Notes: a model not told the origin generated them from the letters alone. DNA of 64,000 nucleotides from Frigoribacterium sp. JB110 (GCF_900163665.1 NZ_FUIA01000025.1:310001-374000); one strand, 5' to 3'. Positions 28,048 to 39,203 are shown, numbered from the stretch's first letter. A program made the numbers and translations.

Positions 28048-28107
28048 TCTTCATTTCTGGCACATCTCCGGTGGTGTGCCCACCCGGAGATGTGCCAGAA
28101 ATGAAGA
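28048..28107. repeat. 60-base palindromic repeat, copy B
   Basis: Identical over all 60 bases to the copy at 25391-25450: arms 28048-28071 and 28084-28107. It ends one base before the stop codon of the CPBP gene, so in that transcript it is a 3' hairpin at the stop. The remaining bases back to 27951 show only upstream sequence of the AbiEi-like gene. Confidence 0.85.
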
Positions 28108-28108
28108 A

Positions 28109-28873
28109 TCAGGGGAGGTAGGGGGCGGCGAGGGGGTAGCCGACGAAGGCGATGGTGTCGATGAGGGCGTGGGCGATGACCAGGGGCATGACGCGGCGCC
28201 AGCGCAGGAAGCACCAGCCAAAGACGAGGCCCATCACGACGTTCCCCACGGCCATCGCCGGGCCCTGATAGAGGTGGTACGCGCCGCGCAGAAGGGCCAC
28301 GGCGACGAGGATGGCCCAGCGGCTGCGCCACAGCGCGCCGAGGCGTGTGGCGAGGTAGCCGTTCAGGATGACCTCCTCGAGCAGGCCGGCGCGCACCGCC
28401 GACAGGATGAGCAGCGGAATCGTCCACCACGCCTGGTCGAGCTCGCCCGCCTGCACCTGCACGGTGAGTCCCATCATCCGGCTGACGGCGTACAGCGCCA
28501 GCCCTGGCACACCGATCGCTGCGACGAGCATCACGGCGACGCCGGTGTCGCGCCAGAACCGCGTGAGGTCCAGACCGATGCGCCGCAGCGCGCTGCGCCC
28601 GGGCTCCCAGAGCAGATACACCACCAGCGCCACCAGACACAGATCGAAGAACACATCGAGGACGCGGTACACGACGTCCCAGAACGGCTCCTCCGTCTGC
28701 GAGGGGTTCAGCTGAGCAGACTGCTCGGAGAGCGGACCGCGCAGAGCGGCCCGGATGAGCGACAGCAGCGAATAGAGCGCGGACTGCCCGAGTGTGAGGA
28801 ACACGACGATGCCGATCTCCCACCAGAGACGGGTTCGGGTCGCGCCTGTCTCGATGTCCTGCCGCTGGCTCAC
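28109..28873 (-). CDS. CPBP-family intramembrane metalloprotease
   Basis: 254 residues with about seven membrane segments. The Abi/CAAX-protease motifs are EEVILNGYL (motif 1), LLRGAYHLYQG (motif 2) and VIAHALIDT (motif 3). In motif 1 the usual arginine of EExxxR is asparagine, a variation I have seen in actinobacterial members. It may process membrane proteins or confer peptide immunity; the substrate is unknown. It is divergent from the peptide transporter operon, 281 bases away. Confidence 0.85.
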   Translation of the reverse strand: MSQRQDIETGATRTRLWWEIGIVVFLTLGQSALYSLLSLIRAALRGPLSEQSAQLNPSQTEEPFWDVVYRVLDVFFDLCLVALVVYLLWEPGRSALRRIGLDLTRFWRDTGVAVMLVAAIGVPGLALYAVSRMMGLTVQVQAGELDQAWWTIPLLILSAVRAGLLEEVILNGYLATRLGALWRSRWAILVAVALLRGAYHLYQGPAMAVGNVVMGLVFGWCFLRWRRVMPLVIAHALIDTIAFVGYPLAAPYLP

Positions 28874-28988
28874 ATCGGCCAGCGTGCCACACGGATCTGT
28901 GCCGACAGCGGCGAACGTGTCGGCGATGACACGAAGACGAACCGGAAGCGCCGCGAAGACAGTGCGACCAGGACAGGGGAGCCGGATG

Positions 28989-29013
28989 CCAGTTGTGCAT
29001 ATTGCGCAACTGG
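28989..29013. promoter_or_regulatory. Inverted repeat upstream of the peptide transporter promoter
   Basis: CCAGTTGTGCA (28989-28999) pairs with TGCGCAACTGG (29003-29013) with one mismatch and a TAT spacer. It is centred about 58 bases before the -35 of the transporter promoter. It is a candidate activator or repressor site; the cognate regulator is not known. Confidence 0.5.
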
Positions 29014-29058
29014 AGCCCCGATCCGTGTAAATCCTGTGTAACGGTTCGCTAGTCGGCT

Positions 29059-29087
29059 TTGATGGTTTCCTTTCAGAGGCATAGAGT
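29059..29087 (+). promoter_or_regulatory. Housekeeping promoter of the peptide transporter operon
   Basis: TTGATG (29059-29064) and TAGAGT (29082-29087) are separated by 17 bases, the optimal spacing for the primary sigma factor. The start of transcription near 29094 would give a leader of about 60 bases ending in AAGGAG before the GTG. Confidence 0.7.
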
Positions 29088-29154
29088 CACTGGGCAGTCC
29101 GAGCGCGTTCACGCAACGCATCGGGCGTTCTTATCCCTTCCACAAGGAGCAACT

Positions 29155-30816
29155 GTGAAGCGCAACAAGTTTGCCATCGCGGGTCTCGCCGTTCTGGGTG
29201 CCGGGTCGCTGGCCCTCACCGGCTGCGGCCCCGCTGACTCAGACGGCGGCGGCGAAGAGGCCGCCGGTCCTGAGTTCGGCCTTGCCTACAACGCGGACGG
29301 CGGCCACCAGGCCTGGGTCGACGCGACCGTCAACTCGATCGCCGGAGCGCTCGACATCAAGGCCGTCGGGGTTCCGTACCCCGACTTCGCGGGATTCCGC
29401 GAAGAGGTCACCAACCGCACGATCGAGAGTGCGTTCCGCACCGGATGGCAGGCCGACTACCCGGGCCTGTACAACTTCCTCGGGCCGCTCTACGCCACGA
29501 ACGCCAGTGCCAACGACGGCGACTACTCGTCGGAGGAGTTCGACTCGCTTCTGGAGGAGGGCATCTCGACCGAGGACCCTGAGGCCGCCAACGAGCTGTA
29601 CCTGCAGGCTCAGGACGTGCTGCTGAAGGACCTTCCGGCAATCCCGCTTTGGTACTCCAACGTGGTCGGCGGTTGGAGCGAGAACGTCGACAACGTGGCG
29701 TTCAGTTGGCGCTCCGTGCCGATCTTCGAGGAGATCACCAAGGACGACGGTGTTGTCACCGCGAACGGCAGCGAGCCGCAGAACCCGCTGATCCCGACGA
29801 ACACGAACGAAACCGGCGGCGGCAAGATCCTCGACGCGATGTTCACGGGGCTGATCTCGTATGACGCTGACGGCGCGGTCGTGAACGACGTCGCCGAGGA
29901 GATCACCGTCGACTCGCCGACGCAGCTCACGGTGAAGCTCCGCGAGGGCCTGACCTTCACCAACGGTGAGGAGATCACCGCTGACAACTTCATCAATGCG
30001 TGGAACTACGGTGCCGAGCAGGAGAACGCACAGCTCAACAGCTACTTCTTCGAGGACATCGAAGGCTTCGAGAACGACGACAACGGCACGCCGGATGACA
30101 CTGAGGATGATCTCTACGGCGCGCAGGGCGACGGCCTTTCCGGCCTGAACCAGATCGACGACTACACGTTCGAGATCACGCTGAACAAGCCGGCCGCAGA
30201 CTTCGCTCAGCGCCTCGGCTACTCCGCGTACTACCCGCTTCCGGATGTCGCATTCGAGGACATGGAGGCGTTCGGCGAGAACCCGATCGGCAACGGCCCG
30301 TACATGCCCGACGGCGAGGGCGCCTGGGAGCACGACGTGAAGATCGATCTCGCGGTCAACCCGGACTACGACGGTCCGCGCACCGCGCAGAACGACGGTC
30401 TGCAGATCGTCTTCTACTCGACGCAGGAGGCAGCGTATAACGACCTGCTGGCCAACAACCTCGACGTCCTGGACGCGATCCCGGACTCGGCGTTCGAGAC
30501 CTACCAGGACGAGCTCGGCGACCGCTGGGTCAACGACCCCGCCGCCATCTTCCAGTCCTTCACGATTGCGGAGAACCTCGAGCACTTCTCGGGCGAAGAG
30601 GGGCAGCTGCGCCGCCAGGCGATCTCGATGGCGATCGACCGCGAGGCGATCACCGACAAGATCTTCCAGGGCACGCGCACCCCGGCGAGTGACTTCACGT
30701 CGCCCGTTATCGACGGTTGGACCGACCAGCTCGAAGGTGAGAGCGTGCTGGAGTACAACCCGGAGAAGGCGAAGGAACTCTGGGAACAGGCGAACGAGAT
30801 CAGCCCCTGGGAGTAA
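29155..30816 (+). CDS. Peptide ABC transporter substrate-binding lipoprotein, circularly permuted
   Basis: 553-residue lipoprotein (lipobox LTGC, Cys24) of the SBP_bac_5/OppA type. The order of the fold is unusual. Residues 41-198 (FGLAYNADGGHQAWVD to WRSVPIFEEITK) are what normally forms the C-terminal third of the family. They are followed directly by VTANGSEPQNPLIPTNTNE (from 201), the normal mature N-terminus. The protein ends at ELWEQANEISPWE, which in relatives precedes the missing segment. Total length matches a normal protein, so nothing is lost, only rotated. It should bind peptides for the downstream permeases. Confidence 0.9.
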   Translation: MKRNKFAIAGLAVLGAGSLALTGCGPADSDGGGEEAAGPEFGLAYNADGGHQAWVDATVNSIAGALDIKAVGVPYPDFAGFREEVTNRTIESAFRTGWQADYPGLYNFLGPLYATNASANDGDYSSEEFDSLLEEGISTEDPEAANELYLQAQDVLLKDLPAIPLWYSNVVGGWSENVDNVAFSWRSVPIFEEITKDDGVVTANGSEPQNPLIPTNTNETGGGKILDAMFTGLISYDADGAVVNDVAEEITVDSPTQLTVKLREGLTFTNGEEITADNFINAWNYGAEQENAQLNSYFFEDIEGFENDDNGTPDDTEDDLYGAQGDGLSGLNQIDDYTFEITLNKPAADFAQRLGYSAYYPLPDVAFEDMEAFGENPIGNGPYMPDGEGAWEHDVKIDLAVNPDYDGPRTAQNDGLQIVFYSTQEAAYNDLLANNLDVLDAIPDSAFETYQDELGDRWVNDPAAIFQSFTIAENLEHFSGEEGQLRRQAISMAIDREAITDKIFQGTRTPASDFTSPVIDGWTDQLEGESVLEYNPEKAKELWEQANEISPWE

Positions 30817-30836
30817 TCCCTGACACCAACCTCTGA

Positions 30837-30871
30837 ATACGAGGCGGTGGCTCACAGCCACCGCCTCGTAT
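30837..30871 (+). terminator. Strong hairpin between binding-protein and permease genes
   Basis: ATACGAGGCGGTGGCT (30837-30852) pairs perfectly with 30856-30871 over a three-base loop, followed by CCTGTTGTGTT. Sited inside the transporter operon, it would attenuate the permeases and protect the binding-protein messenger, giving excess binding protein. Confidence 0.8.
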
Positions 30872-30908
30872 CCTGTTGTGTTGGAAAACAATCAAAGGAG
30901 GATCGAGG

Positions 30909-31838
30909 GTGCTTTTCTACATCCTCAGGCGGGTCCTGCAGGTCATCCCGGTGTTCCTCGGGGCGACGCTGCTGATCTACTTCATGGTGTTCGCCATGCC
31001 CGGTGACCCGATCGCCGCGATGTTCGGCGACAAGCAGCCGGCGCCCGCCGTGCTCGCTGAACTGCGCGCGCAGTACATGCTCGACCAGCCGTTCATCGTG
31101 CAGTATCTGAACTACCTCGGTGGCATCTTCCGCCTCGATTTCGGCACCACGTTCAGCGGGCAGGATGTCATCGACGTGCTCGCGCGTACGTTCCCTGTGA
31201 CATTGCGCCTGGCAGTCGAGGCCGTTGCGATGGCGTTCATCCTCGCCATCGTGATCGGTGCGCTGTCGGCGTTCTTCAAGAACACGTGGTTCGACCACGC
31301 AATGCTTGTGTTGGCGCTCGTCTTCGTCGCTGTTCCGGTCTTCGTGGTCGGCTTCTTCGCGCAGTACTTCATCGGCGTCCAACTCGGTTGGGCTGACCCG
31401 ACCGTGGGATCGAACAACGGCTGGCTCGGGCTGCTCCTGCCTGCGATCACGCTGGCGTTCAGCGTGTACGCGACCAGTATGCGGCTGACCCGTGCGTCGA
31501 CGATCGAGACGATGGGCCAGGATTGGGTACGCACGGCGTACGGTAAGGGGCTACCGCGGCGTCGGGTCATCCCCGTGCACGTGCTGCGCAACTCGCTCAT
31601 TCCGATGGTGACCGACATGGGCACCGTGTTCGGCATCCTGATGGTGGGTGCCACCGTGACGGAGGGCATCTTCAACATCCCTGGCGTGGGCAACACTCTG
31701 TATCAGGCGATCCTGAAGCACGAGGCACCGACGATCGTGTCCTTCGTGACCGTGTTCGTCGTCGTCTATGTGCTGATCAACCTGCTGATCGATCTGCTCT
31801 ACGGCCTGCTCGACCCGAGGATCCGCTATGTCTCGTAG
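30909..31838 (+). CDS. Peptide ABC transporter permease (OppB/DppB type)
   Basis: 309-residue inner-membrane permease with six helices. It opens with the typical YILRRVLQVIPVFLGATLL and AMPGDPIAAMFG. The EAA-type loop that contacts the ATPase lies around DWVRTAYGKGLPRRRVIPVHVLRN. AAAGGAGG precedes the GTG at 30909; an in-frame start at 30876 would add 11 unsupported residues. Its end overlaps the next permease by 11 bases. Confidence 0.94.
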   Translation: MLFYILRRVLQVIPVFLGATLLIYFMVFAMPGDPIAAMFGDKQPAPAVLAELRAQYMLDQPFIVQYLNYLGGIFRLDFGTTFSGQDVIDVLARTFPVTLRLAVEAVAMAFILAIVIGALSAFFKNTWFDHAMLVLALVFVAVPVFVVGFFAQYFIGVQLGWADPTVGSNNGWLGLLLPAITLAFSVYATSMRLTRASTIETMGQDWVRTAYGKGLPRRRVIPVHVLRNSLIPMVTDMGTVFGILMVGATVTEGIFNIPGVGNTLYQAILKHEAPTIVSFVTVFVVVYVLINLLIDLLYGLLDPRIRYVS

Positions 31839-32769
31839 TTCTCATTTCGTCGCTCCCGTCAAGGACACCGAGGTCGTCGTCGATCGCATCGAGGTCGGTG
31901 AGAAGCGCAGCAACCTGTGGCTCGACGCGTGGCGCGATATGCGCCGCCGTCCGCTGTTCTGGATCGCCTCGGTTGTCGCGTTGATCGTCGTAGTTATGGC
32001 GGTCGTTCCGCAGCTGTTCACCAACGTTGCTCCGTCTGGCGGCGCGTGCAGTCTGATGTACAGCAATGAGGGAGCAGAGGCCGGGCACCCGCTCGGCTTC
32101 ACCCGCCAGGGCTGCGACATCTGGTCGCGCATCGCCTGGGGTGCGCGCACCTCGGTGGTCGTCGGCCTGCTCGCCACGCTCATCGGCACCGTGATCGGGC
32201 TCGTGATGGGCGCCTTCGCCGGCTTCTACGGCGGGTGGCTCGACTCACTGCTCTCGCGAGTCGGGGACATCTTCTTCACGATTCCCTACATCATCGCCGC
32301 GATCGTGGTGATGACGGTGATGCCGCAGGACCAGCGCACCATGCTGACGCTCGCGTTCGCGATCGGCGGGTTCGCCTGGGCAAGCACAGCACGCATCGTG
32401 CGAGCCGAGATTCTTCGCGTGAAGCAGTCCGACTTCGTGATGGCATCGATCGCGCTCGGCATGGGGCGGTTCAAGACCATGCTCGTGCATGTGCTGCCCA
32501 ACGCAATGGCTCCCGTGATCGTGGTCGCGACGCTCAGCCTCGGCAACGCGATGGTCGCCGAGTCGGTGCTGTCGTTCCTCGGCGTCGGCCTCGGCGGCGA
32601 CACCGTCTCGTGGGGTGCCGACATCAGCCAGGCGCAGACGGCGATCCGCACGGCGCCGATGGCGCTGATCTGGCCGTCGCTGGCGCTGACGACTGCGGTG
32701 CTGGCATTCATCATGCTGGGCGAAGTTCTGCGCGACGCCCTTGACCCGAAGGCGAGGGCACAGAGATGA
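31828..32769 (+). CDS. Peptide ABC transporter permease (OppC/DppC type)
   Basis: 313 residues with an OppC-like N-terminal cytoplasmic segment (WLDAWRDMRRRPLFWIAS), a large periplasmic loop (FTRQGCDIWSRIAWGARTS) and the permease core with the EAA loop at DFVMASIALGMGRFKTMLVHVLPN. It pairs with the preceding OppB-like subunit to form the channel. The start overlaps the upstream gene by 11 bases and the end overlaps the ATPase gene by four. Confidence 0.94.
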   Translation: MSRSSHFVAPVKDTEVVVDRIEVGEKRSNLWLDAWRDMRRRPLFWIASVVALIVVVMAVVPQLFTNVAPSGGACSLMYSNEGAEAGHPLGFTRQGCDIWSRIAWGARTSVVVGLLATLIGTVIGLVMGAFAGFYGGWLDSLLSRVGDIFFTIPYIIAAIVVMTVMPQDQRTMLTLAFAIGGFAWASTARIVRAEILRVKQSDFVMASIALGMGRFKTMLVHVLPNAMAPVIVVATLSLGNAMVAESVLSFLGVGLGGDTVSWGADISQAQTAIRTAPMALIWPSLALTTAVLAFIMLGEVLRDALDPKARAQR

Positions 32770-34427
32770 GCGAGAACACACTCCTCTCCGTCCGCGATCT
32801 GTCGATCTCGTTCGGCAAGGGCAAGAAGCAGCGCGAGGTCGTGCATGGCGTCGACTTCGACGTCTACGAGGGCGAGACGGTTGCGATCGTCGGCGAGTCC
32901 GGATCCGGCAAGTCGACCACGGCGACCGCGATCATGGATCTGCTTCCCGGCACCGGCAAGGTCACGGCGGGTTCGGTGCAGCTGTCGGGCCGGGAGCTGA
33001 CGACCGTGAAGCGCGCCGAGATGGAGAGCCTTCGCGGCCGCGAGATCGGCTACGTTCCGCAGGACCCGATGTCGAATCTCAACCCGGTCTGGTCGATCGG
33101 ATTCCAGGTCAAGGAGACCATCAGGGCCAACGGTCTTGCGAACAACCGCAAGGACGTGCACCGGATGGCCGTCGAGGTGCTGCAGAACGCGGGGCTCGCC
33201 GACGCCGAGCGGCGCCTGCACCAGTTCCCGCACCAGTTCTCCGGCGGTATGCGCCAGCGCGCGCTGATCGGCATCGGCCTCGCCGCAGATCCGACCCTGC
33301 TGATCGCCGACGAACCCACCAGCGCCCTCGACGTGACGGTGCAGCAGGTGATCCTCGATCACCTCGCAAAGCTCACGCGCGACAAGGGCACATCGGTGCT
33401 GTTCATCACGCACGACCTCGGCCTGGCCGCGGAGCGCGCCGACCGGATCATCGTGATGAGCAAGGGCGAGATCGTCGAATCGGGCCCGAGCCGGGAGATC
33501 CTCGAGGCGCCGCAGCATCCGTACACGCGCCGACTCGTCGACGCTGCCCCGAGCTTGGCGTCCACGCGCATCCAGGCGCAGGTGCAGGAGTCGGGAACCG
33601 CGGCCACGACCACCGCGCTCACGGATCAGGCAGCCATCGTCGAGGTCCGCGACCTCGTCAAGGAGTACTCGATCCGCAAGGGCGGGTTCCGCAGCGAGCC
33701 GTTCCGCGCCGTCGACAACGTGTCGTTCCAGATCCCGAAGGGGCGCACGCTGGCGCTGGTCGGCGAATCCGGATCGGGCAAGTCGACCGTTGCGAAGATG
33801 GTGCTCCAGCTGGAGAAGGCGACCAGCGGCTCGGTGCTGATCGAGGGTCGGGACACCACGGAGATGTCGCACCGCGATGTGTTCAGCCTGCGCGGGCGCA
33901 TGCAGCCGGTGTTCCAGGACCCGTACGGCTCGCTCGACCCGATGCGCTCGCTGGGTGCGCTGATCGCGGAGCCGCTGGGGATCCACGGCATCGGTGATCA
34001 GGCATCGCGCCGCGAGCGCGTGTACGAACTGCTCGATCAGGTGGCACTGCCGAAGGAACTCGCCTCGCGCTACCCGAACGAGCTGTCAGGCGGGCAGCGT
34101 CAGCGCATCGCGATCGCGCGCGCCCTGGCGCTGAAGCCGTCGATCGTCGTGCTCGACGAGGCCGTCTCCGCGCTCGACGTGCTGGTGCAGGATCAGATCC
34201 TGCAGCTGCTCAGCGAGCTGCAGAGCGAACTCGACCTGACGTACCTGTTCATCACGCACGACCTCGCCGTCGTCCGTGTCGCCGCCGACCTCGTCGCGGT
34301 GATGGAGAAGGGGCGCATCGTCGAGCAGGGCTCTGTCGACCGGGTGTTCGACTCGCCTGAACAGGAGTACACGCAGCGACTGCTGAACGCGATCCCTGGC
34401 CGGGGCCTCGCTCTCGGCGCGAACTGA
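32766..34427 (+). CDS. Peptide ABC transporter, fused double ATPase (OppD-OppF)
   Basis: 553-residue protein with two complete nucleotide-binding domains. The first has Walker A GESGSGKST at 43-51 and signature FSGGMRQRALIG. The second has Walker A GESGSGKST near 333-341 and signature LSGGQRQRIAIA, with Walker B IVVLDEAVSAL. Each is followed by a short OppD/F-type tail (HPYTRRL, QEYTQRL). A linker of about 35 residues, rich in Ala/Thr, joins them. It powers the two permeases upstream. A strong terminator follows. Confidence 0.95.
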   Translation: MSENTLLSVRDLSISFGKGKKQREVVHGVDFDVYEGETVAIVGESGSGKSTTATAIMDLLPGTGKVTAGSVQLSGRELTTVKRAEMESLRGREIGYVPQDPMSNLNPVWSIGFQVKETIRANGLANNRKDVHRMAVEVLQNAGLADAERRLHQFPHQFSGGMRQRALIGIGLAADPTLLIADEPTSALDVTVQQVILDHLAKLTRDKGTSVLFITHDLGLAAERADRIIVMSKGEIVESGPSREILEAPQHPYTRRLVDAAPSLASTRIQAQVQESGTAATTTALTDQAAIVEVRDLVKEYSIRKGGFRSEPFRAVDNVSFQIPKGRTLALVGESGSGKSTVAKMVLQLEKATSGSVLIEGRDTTEMSHRDVFSLRGRMQPVFQDPYGSLDPMRSLGALIAEPLGIHGIGDQASRRERVYELLDQVALPKELASRYPNELSGGQRQRIAIARALALKPSIVVLDEAVSALDVLVQDQILQLLSELQSELDLTYLFITHDLAVVRVAADLVAVMEKGRIVEQGSVDRVFDSPEQEYTQRLLNAIPGRGLALGAN

Positions 34428-34437
34428 CGCAGAAGAG

Positions 34438-34477
34438 ACGAACGCCGGATGCCCTGAGAGGGGCATCCGGCGTTCGT
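34438..34477 (+). terminator. Terminator of the peptide transporter operon
   Basis: A 17-base perfect stem: ACGAACGCCGGATGCCC (34438-34454) with 34461-34477. The following CTATAGGGT doubles as the -10 region of the next gene. Confidence 0.85.
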
Positions 34478-34492
34478 CTATAGGGTGGGGAC

Positions 34493-35038
34493 ATGTCAGA
34501 AGCTTCGAGCGCCTCCGAGCGGGTCGTCTTCCGCTCGGTCGGGGGACCGGTGTGGATGACGGTGACCTCGATCGTGTGCGCCCTGCTCATCGGCGACATG
34601 CTCATCCGGGGCACGCTCGAGCAGGCCGTGCTGGTCAGCCCGTGGCTGCTGCTTCTGCTGTGGTTCGTCTACCTGTTCCTGTTCGCGCCGAGGATCGTCG
34701 CGACTCCCGATGGCGTTGCCGTGCACAACGTGCTGCGGGTCACGCAGCTGAGCTGGGGCGCGATCGAGTCGATCACCGCCAGGTGGCAGATCGAGTTCCG
34801 GATGAAGGAGCCGTTCGGCGACAAACCGGTGCAGGCGTGGGGCGCCCCCACACAGCGACCGTCGCGCTCGCCCAAGAAGGAGCACCCGAGCTCGGGCCAG
34901 ATAGAGCGTCTGCGCGCCATGCTCGAGGAGGCGCCGGCGCAGGCTGCGACACGTGCGATCAGGTGGGACGTTCCAGGCCTCGTCGCGGGAGCCGTGATCG
35001 TGATCTGGCTGCTCGCGTCGATCGCCGTCTCGCTGTGA
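34493..35038 (+). CDS. PH-domain-like membrane protein
   Basis: 181 residues. Two close membrane helices (about 20-38 and 45-63) precede a small beta domain with RIVATPDGVAVHNVLRVTQL and SWGAIESITARWQIEF, the bacterial PH-like (bPH) pattern seen in many actinobacterial membrane proteins. A third helix is C-terminal. The function of the family is unknown. TAGGGT (34481-34486) six bases before the ATG implies a leaderless messenger. Confidence 0.75.
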   Translation: MSEASSASERVVFRSVGGPVWMTVTSIVCALLIGDMLIRGTLEQAVLVSPWLLLLLWFVYLFLFAPRIVATPDGVAVHNVLRVTQLSWGAIESITARWQIEFRMKEPFGDKPVQAWGAPTQRPSRSPKKEHPSSGQIERLRAMLEEAPAQAATRAIRWDVPGLVAGAVIVIWLLASIAVSL

Positions 35039-35140
35039 CCTGCGGATTCCTGTCCATCCGCTGACCGGAGCTCCGCCCCGCCGCTATAGGATGGAACGTC
35101 CCACTCTTGGGGCGACAATCCACTCACGGCAAGGAACTTC

Positions 35141-37054
<1,914 letters not shown>

Positions 37055-37064
37055 CACCTCGCGA

Positions 37065-37102
37065 AACGGCGGCCCAGGCGATAGATCGCCTGGGCCGCCG
37101 TT
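37065..37102 (+). terminator. Terminator after typA
   Basis: AACGGCGGCCCAGGCG (37065-37080) pairs perfectly with 37087-37102 over the loop ATAGAT. The rest of the gap to 37230 shows nothing but the next promoter. Confidence 0.85.
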
Positions 37103-37230
37103 CTGTGCGCTGCGACGGCCGGAGCGTCGTTCGGGTGCGACAGATTGCGCCAAGAATCGAGCTGAAGGTGCATTCGGGGTACCGGAATCGGCCGGATGAG
37201 GTGCTCAGCGAGCGTGCGTAGGGTGGGAAC

Positions 37231-37671
37231 ATGCAGTGGGTGATGAAGGCGCTTTCGTGGCTCGGCGCCGTCTTGGCCGGCGCGATCTTCGGCGTCGCCG
37301 GTACGATCTGCTACGCCTCGGCCGTGCTCAAGCCGGCCGGGGGACTGATCGTGATCCCGCTCGGGCTGATGCTTGCGGCCGTCGCCTGTCTCGGGCTGCT
37401 GCTGGCGATCCGGCTGCTTGCTGACGACCGCGGCGCCGTGCTCGGCGCGGGGCTCGGCATGCTGATCGCGCTGTACGTGTTCTCCCTTCAGGGTCCTGGC
37501 GGTTCGGTCGTGGTGCCGCAGGTGGCGGAGGGCGAGGCCCCGCTCGGCATGATCTGGGCGTGGACGCTCGCCATCGTCGTGCTCCTGGTGGCGGCCTGGC
37601 CCGATCTTCGCCCGGCGCGCGCGGCGCGCGCCAGGCAGGTTGACGCAGCTTCTCCCGACGAATCGCGCTGA
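37231..37671 (+). CDS. DUF6113-like membrane protein
   Basis: 146 residues with four predicted helices and a short basic/acidic tail (DLRPARAARARQ). Between helices 3 and 4 is a loop LQGPGGSVVVPQVAEGEA. It sits between typA and fdxA, the position held in related actinobacteria by DUF6113-type proteins of unknown role; the family call rests mainly on that context. TAGGGT (37219-37224) six bases before the ATG indicates a leaderless start. Confidence 0.65.
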   Translation: MQWVMKALSWLGAVLAGAIFGVAGTICYASAVLKPAGGLIVIPLGLMLAAVACLGLLLAIRLLADDRGAVLGAGLGMLIALYVFSLQGPGGSVVVPQVAEGEAPLGMIWAWTLAIVVLLVAAWPDLRPARAARARQVDAASPDESR

Positions 37672-37767
37672 GGCGTCCCGCCCGCTCCACCTGCGCACTG
37701 CCGGCGCAACCACTGACGGCTCCGCGCACTGCGCCGACGATCAGCCGCGACGGATAGAATCGTTGGT

Positions 37768-38088
37768 GTGACTTACGTGATCGCCCTTCCCTGCGTGGAT
37801 GTCAAAGACCGTGCGTGCATCGATGAGTGCCCGGTCGACTGCATCTACGAGGGGGAGCGCAGCCTGTACATCCATCCGGACGAGTGCGTCGACTGCGGTG
37901 CCTGCGAACCGGTGTGCCCGGTCGAGGCGATCTACTACGAGGACGACCTGCCTGATGAGTGGCAGGACTACTACACCGCGAACGTCGAGTTCTTCGACGA
38001 CGTGGGCTCGCCGGGAGGCGCGGCCAAGGTCGGTGTGATCCCGAAGGATCATCCGGTCATCTCCGCCCTGCCGCCGCAGGCGGAGTGA
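37768..38088 (+). CDS. fdxA: 7Fe ferredoxin
   Basis: 106-residue actinobacterial ferredoxin. The cysteines [17 protein letters not shown] and [15 protein letters not shown] match one [3Fe-4S] and one [4Fe-4S] site. The acidic C-terminal extension is typical of the FdxA class. It acts as a low-potential electron carrier. TAGAAT (37755-37760) is seven bases from the GTG. The stop overlaps the dapC start, so the two genes are coupled. Confidence 0.95.
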   Translation: MTYVIALPCVDVKDRACIDECPVDCIYEGERSLYIHPDECVDCGACEPVCPVEAIYYEDDLPDEWQDYYTANVEFFDDVGSPGGAAKVGVIPKDHPVISALPPQAE

Positions 38089-39203
38089 GCCGTCGCATGT
38101 CGATCAACGATCTCGACGACTATCCGTGGGATGCCGTCGTCCCGTTCCGTGAGCGAGCGGCGGCACATCCGGGCGGTCTGTGCGACCTGTCGATCGGTTC
38201 TCCTGTCGACCCGACTCCTGCCGTCGTGCGCGAGGCGCTCCTGGCGGCGACCGACGCGCACGCGTACCCCGCGACCGTCGGGACGGACGAGCTGCGGGCC
38301 GCGATCTGCTCGTGGTACGAACGCCGCCGGGGCGTGGCGGGGCTCCAGCCGCGCAACGTTCTTCCGACGATCGGTTCCAAGGAGCTCGTCGCGCTGCTGC
38401 CGACACTGCTGGGGCTCGGTGCAGGAGACGTCGTCGTGCACCCGCGCGCTGCGTATCCGACGTACGCCGTCGGGGCCGCCGTCGCCGGTGCGACCGCCGT
38501 CACCGCCGACGACCCCGCCGAGTGGCCGGAGGGGACGAAGCTCGTCTGGATCAATTCTCCCGGCAACCCGGATGGCCGGGTGTGGGGCGTCGACGAGCTG
38601 CGGGCAGCCGTCGCACGGGCGCGCGAGATCGGCGCCGTGCTCGCGAGCGACGAGTGCTACGCCGAACTCGGCTGGGAGGGCGAATGGGCCGATCAGCGCA
38701 TCCCGAGCGTGCTCGATCCGCGTGTTGCCGGTGACAGCCGCGCCAACCTGCTCAGCGTCTACTCGCTCAGCAAGCAGTCGAACCTCGCCGGCTACCGCGC
38801 CGCGTTCGTCGCGGGCTGCGGCGACATCGTGTCCGGACTGCTGAAGAACCGCAAGCACCTCGGGCTGATGCTCCCCGCACCTGTGCAGCATGCCATGGCC
38901 GTCGCCCTGGGCGACGATGCACACGTCGACGAGCAGCGCGAGCGGTACCGCGCGCGCCGAGACGTGCTCAAGCCCGCGTTGGAGGCGGCAGGATTCCGCA
39001 TCGACCTGAGCAGCGCCGGTCTGTACCTGTGGGCGAGCGAAGGGCGCGACGCGTGGGAGAGTATGGACCGGCTCGCCGGCCTCGGCATCCTCGCCGGGCC
39101 CGGGGTCTTCTACGGCGAGGGCAACGCTCAGCACATCCGGTTCTCACTGACTGCCGCCGACGACCGGATCGCCGCAGCGGCCGATCGATTGCGCGGCGCG
39201 TAG
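38085..39203 (+). CDS. dapC: Succinyldiaminopimelate transaminase
   Basis: 372-residue PLP-dependent class I/II aminotransferase that makes N-succinyl-LL-diaminopimelate for lysine and cell-wall synthesis. [30 protein letters not shown] and the Schiff-base lysine in [13 protein letters not shown] are visible. The GTG at 38085 overlaps fdxA by four bases; ATG at 38097 is the alternative. It sits in the fdxA-dapC pair near dapD and dapE, the usual actinobacterial arrangement. Confidence 0.93.
   Translation: MSRRMSINDLDDYPWDAVVPFRERAAAHPGGLCDLSIGSPVDPTPAVVREALLAATDAHAYPATVGTDELRAAICSWYERRRGVAGLQPRNVLPTIGSKELVALLPTLLGLGAGDVVVHPRAAYPTYAVGAAVAGATAVTADDPAEWPEGTKLVWINSPGNPDGRVWGVDELRAAVARAREIGAVLASDECYAELGWEGEWADQRIPSVLDPRVAGDSRANLLSVYSLSKQSNLAGYRAAFVAGCGDIVSGLLKNRKHLGLMLPAPVQHAMAVALGDDAHVDEQRERYRARRDVLKPALEAAGFRIDLSSAGLYLWASEGRDAWESMDRLAGLGILAGPGVFYGEGNAQHIRFSLTAADDRIAAAADRLRGA

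Noticed and set aside
29155-30816. Reading the binding-protein gene as a frameshifted, truncated or two-gene fusion
   Set aside because: All family segments occur once, in one uninterrupted frame of normal total length, with a clean stop followed by a terminator; only their order is changed.
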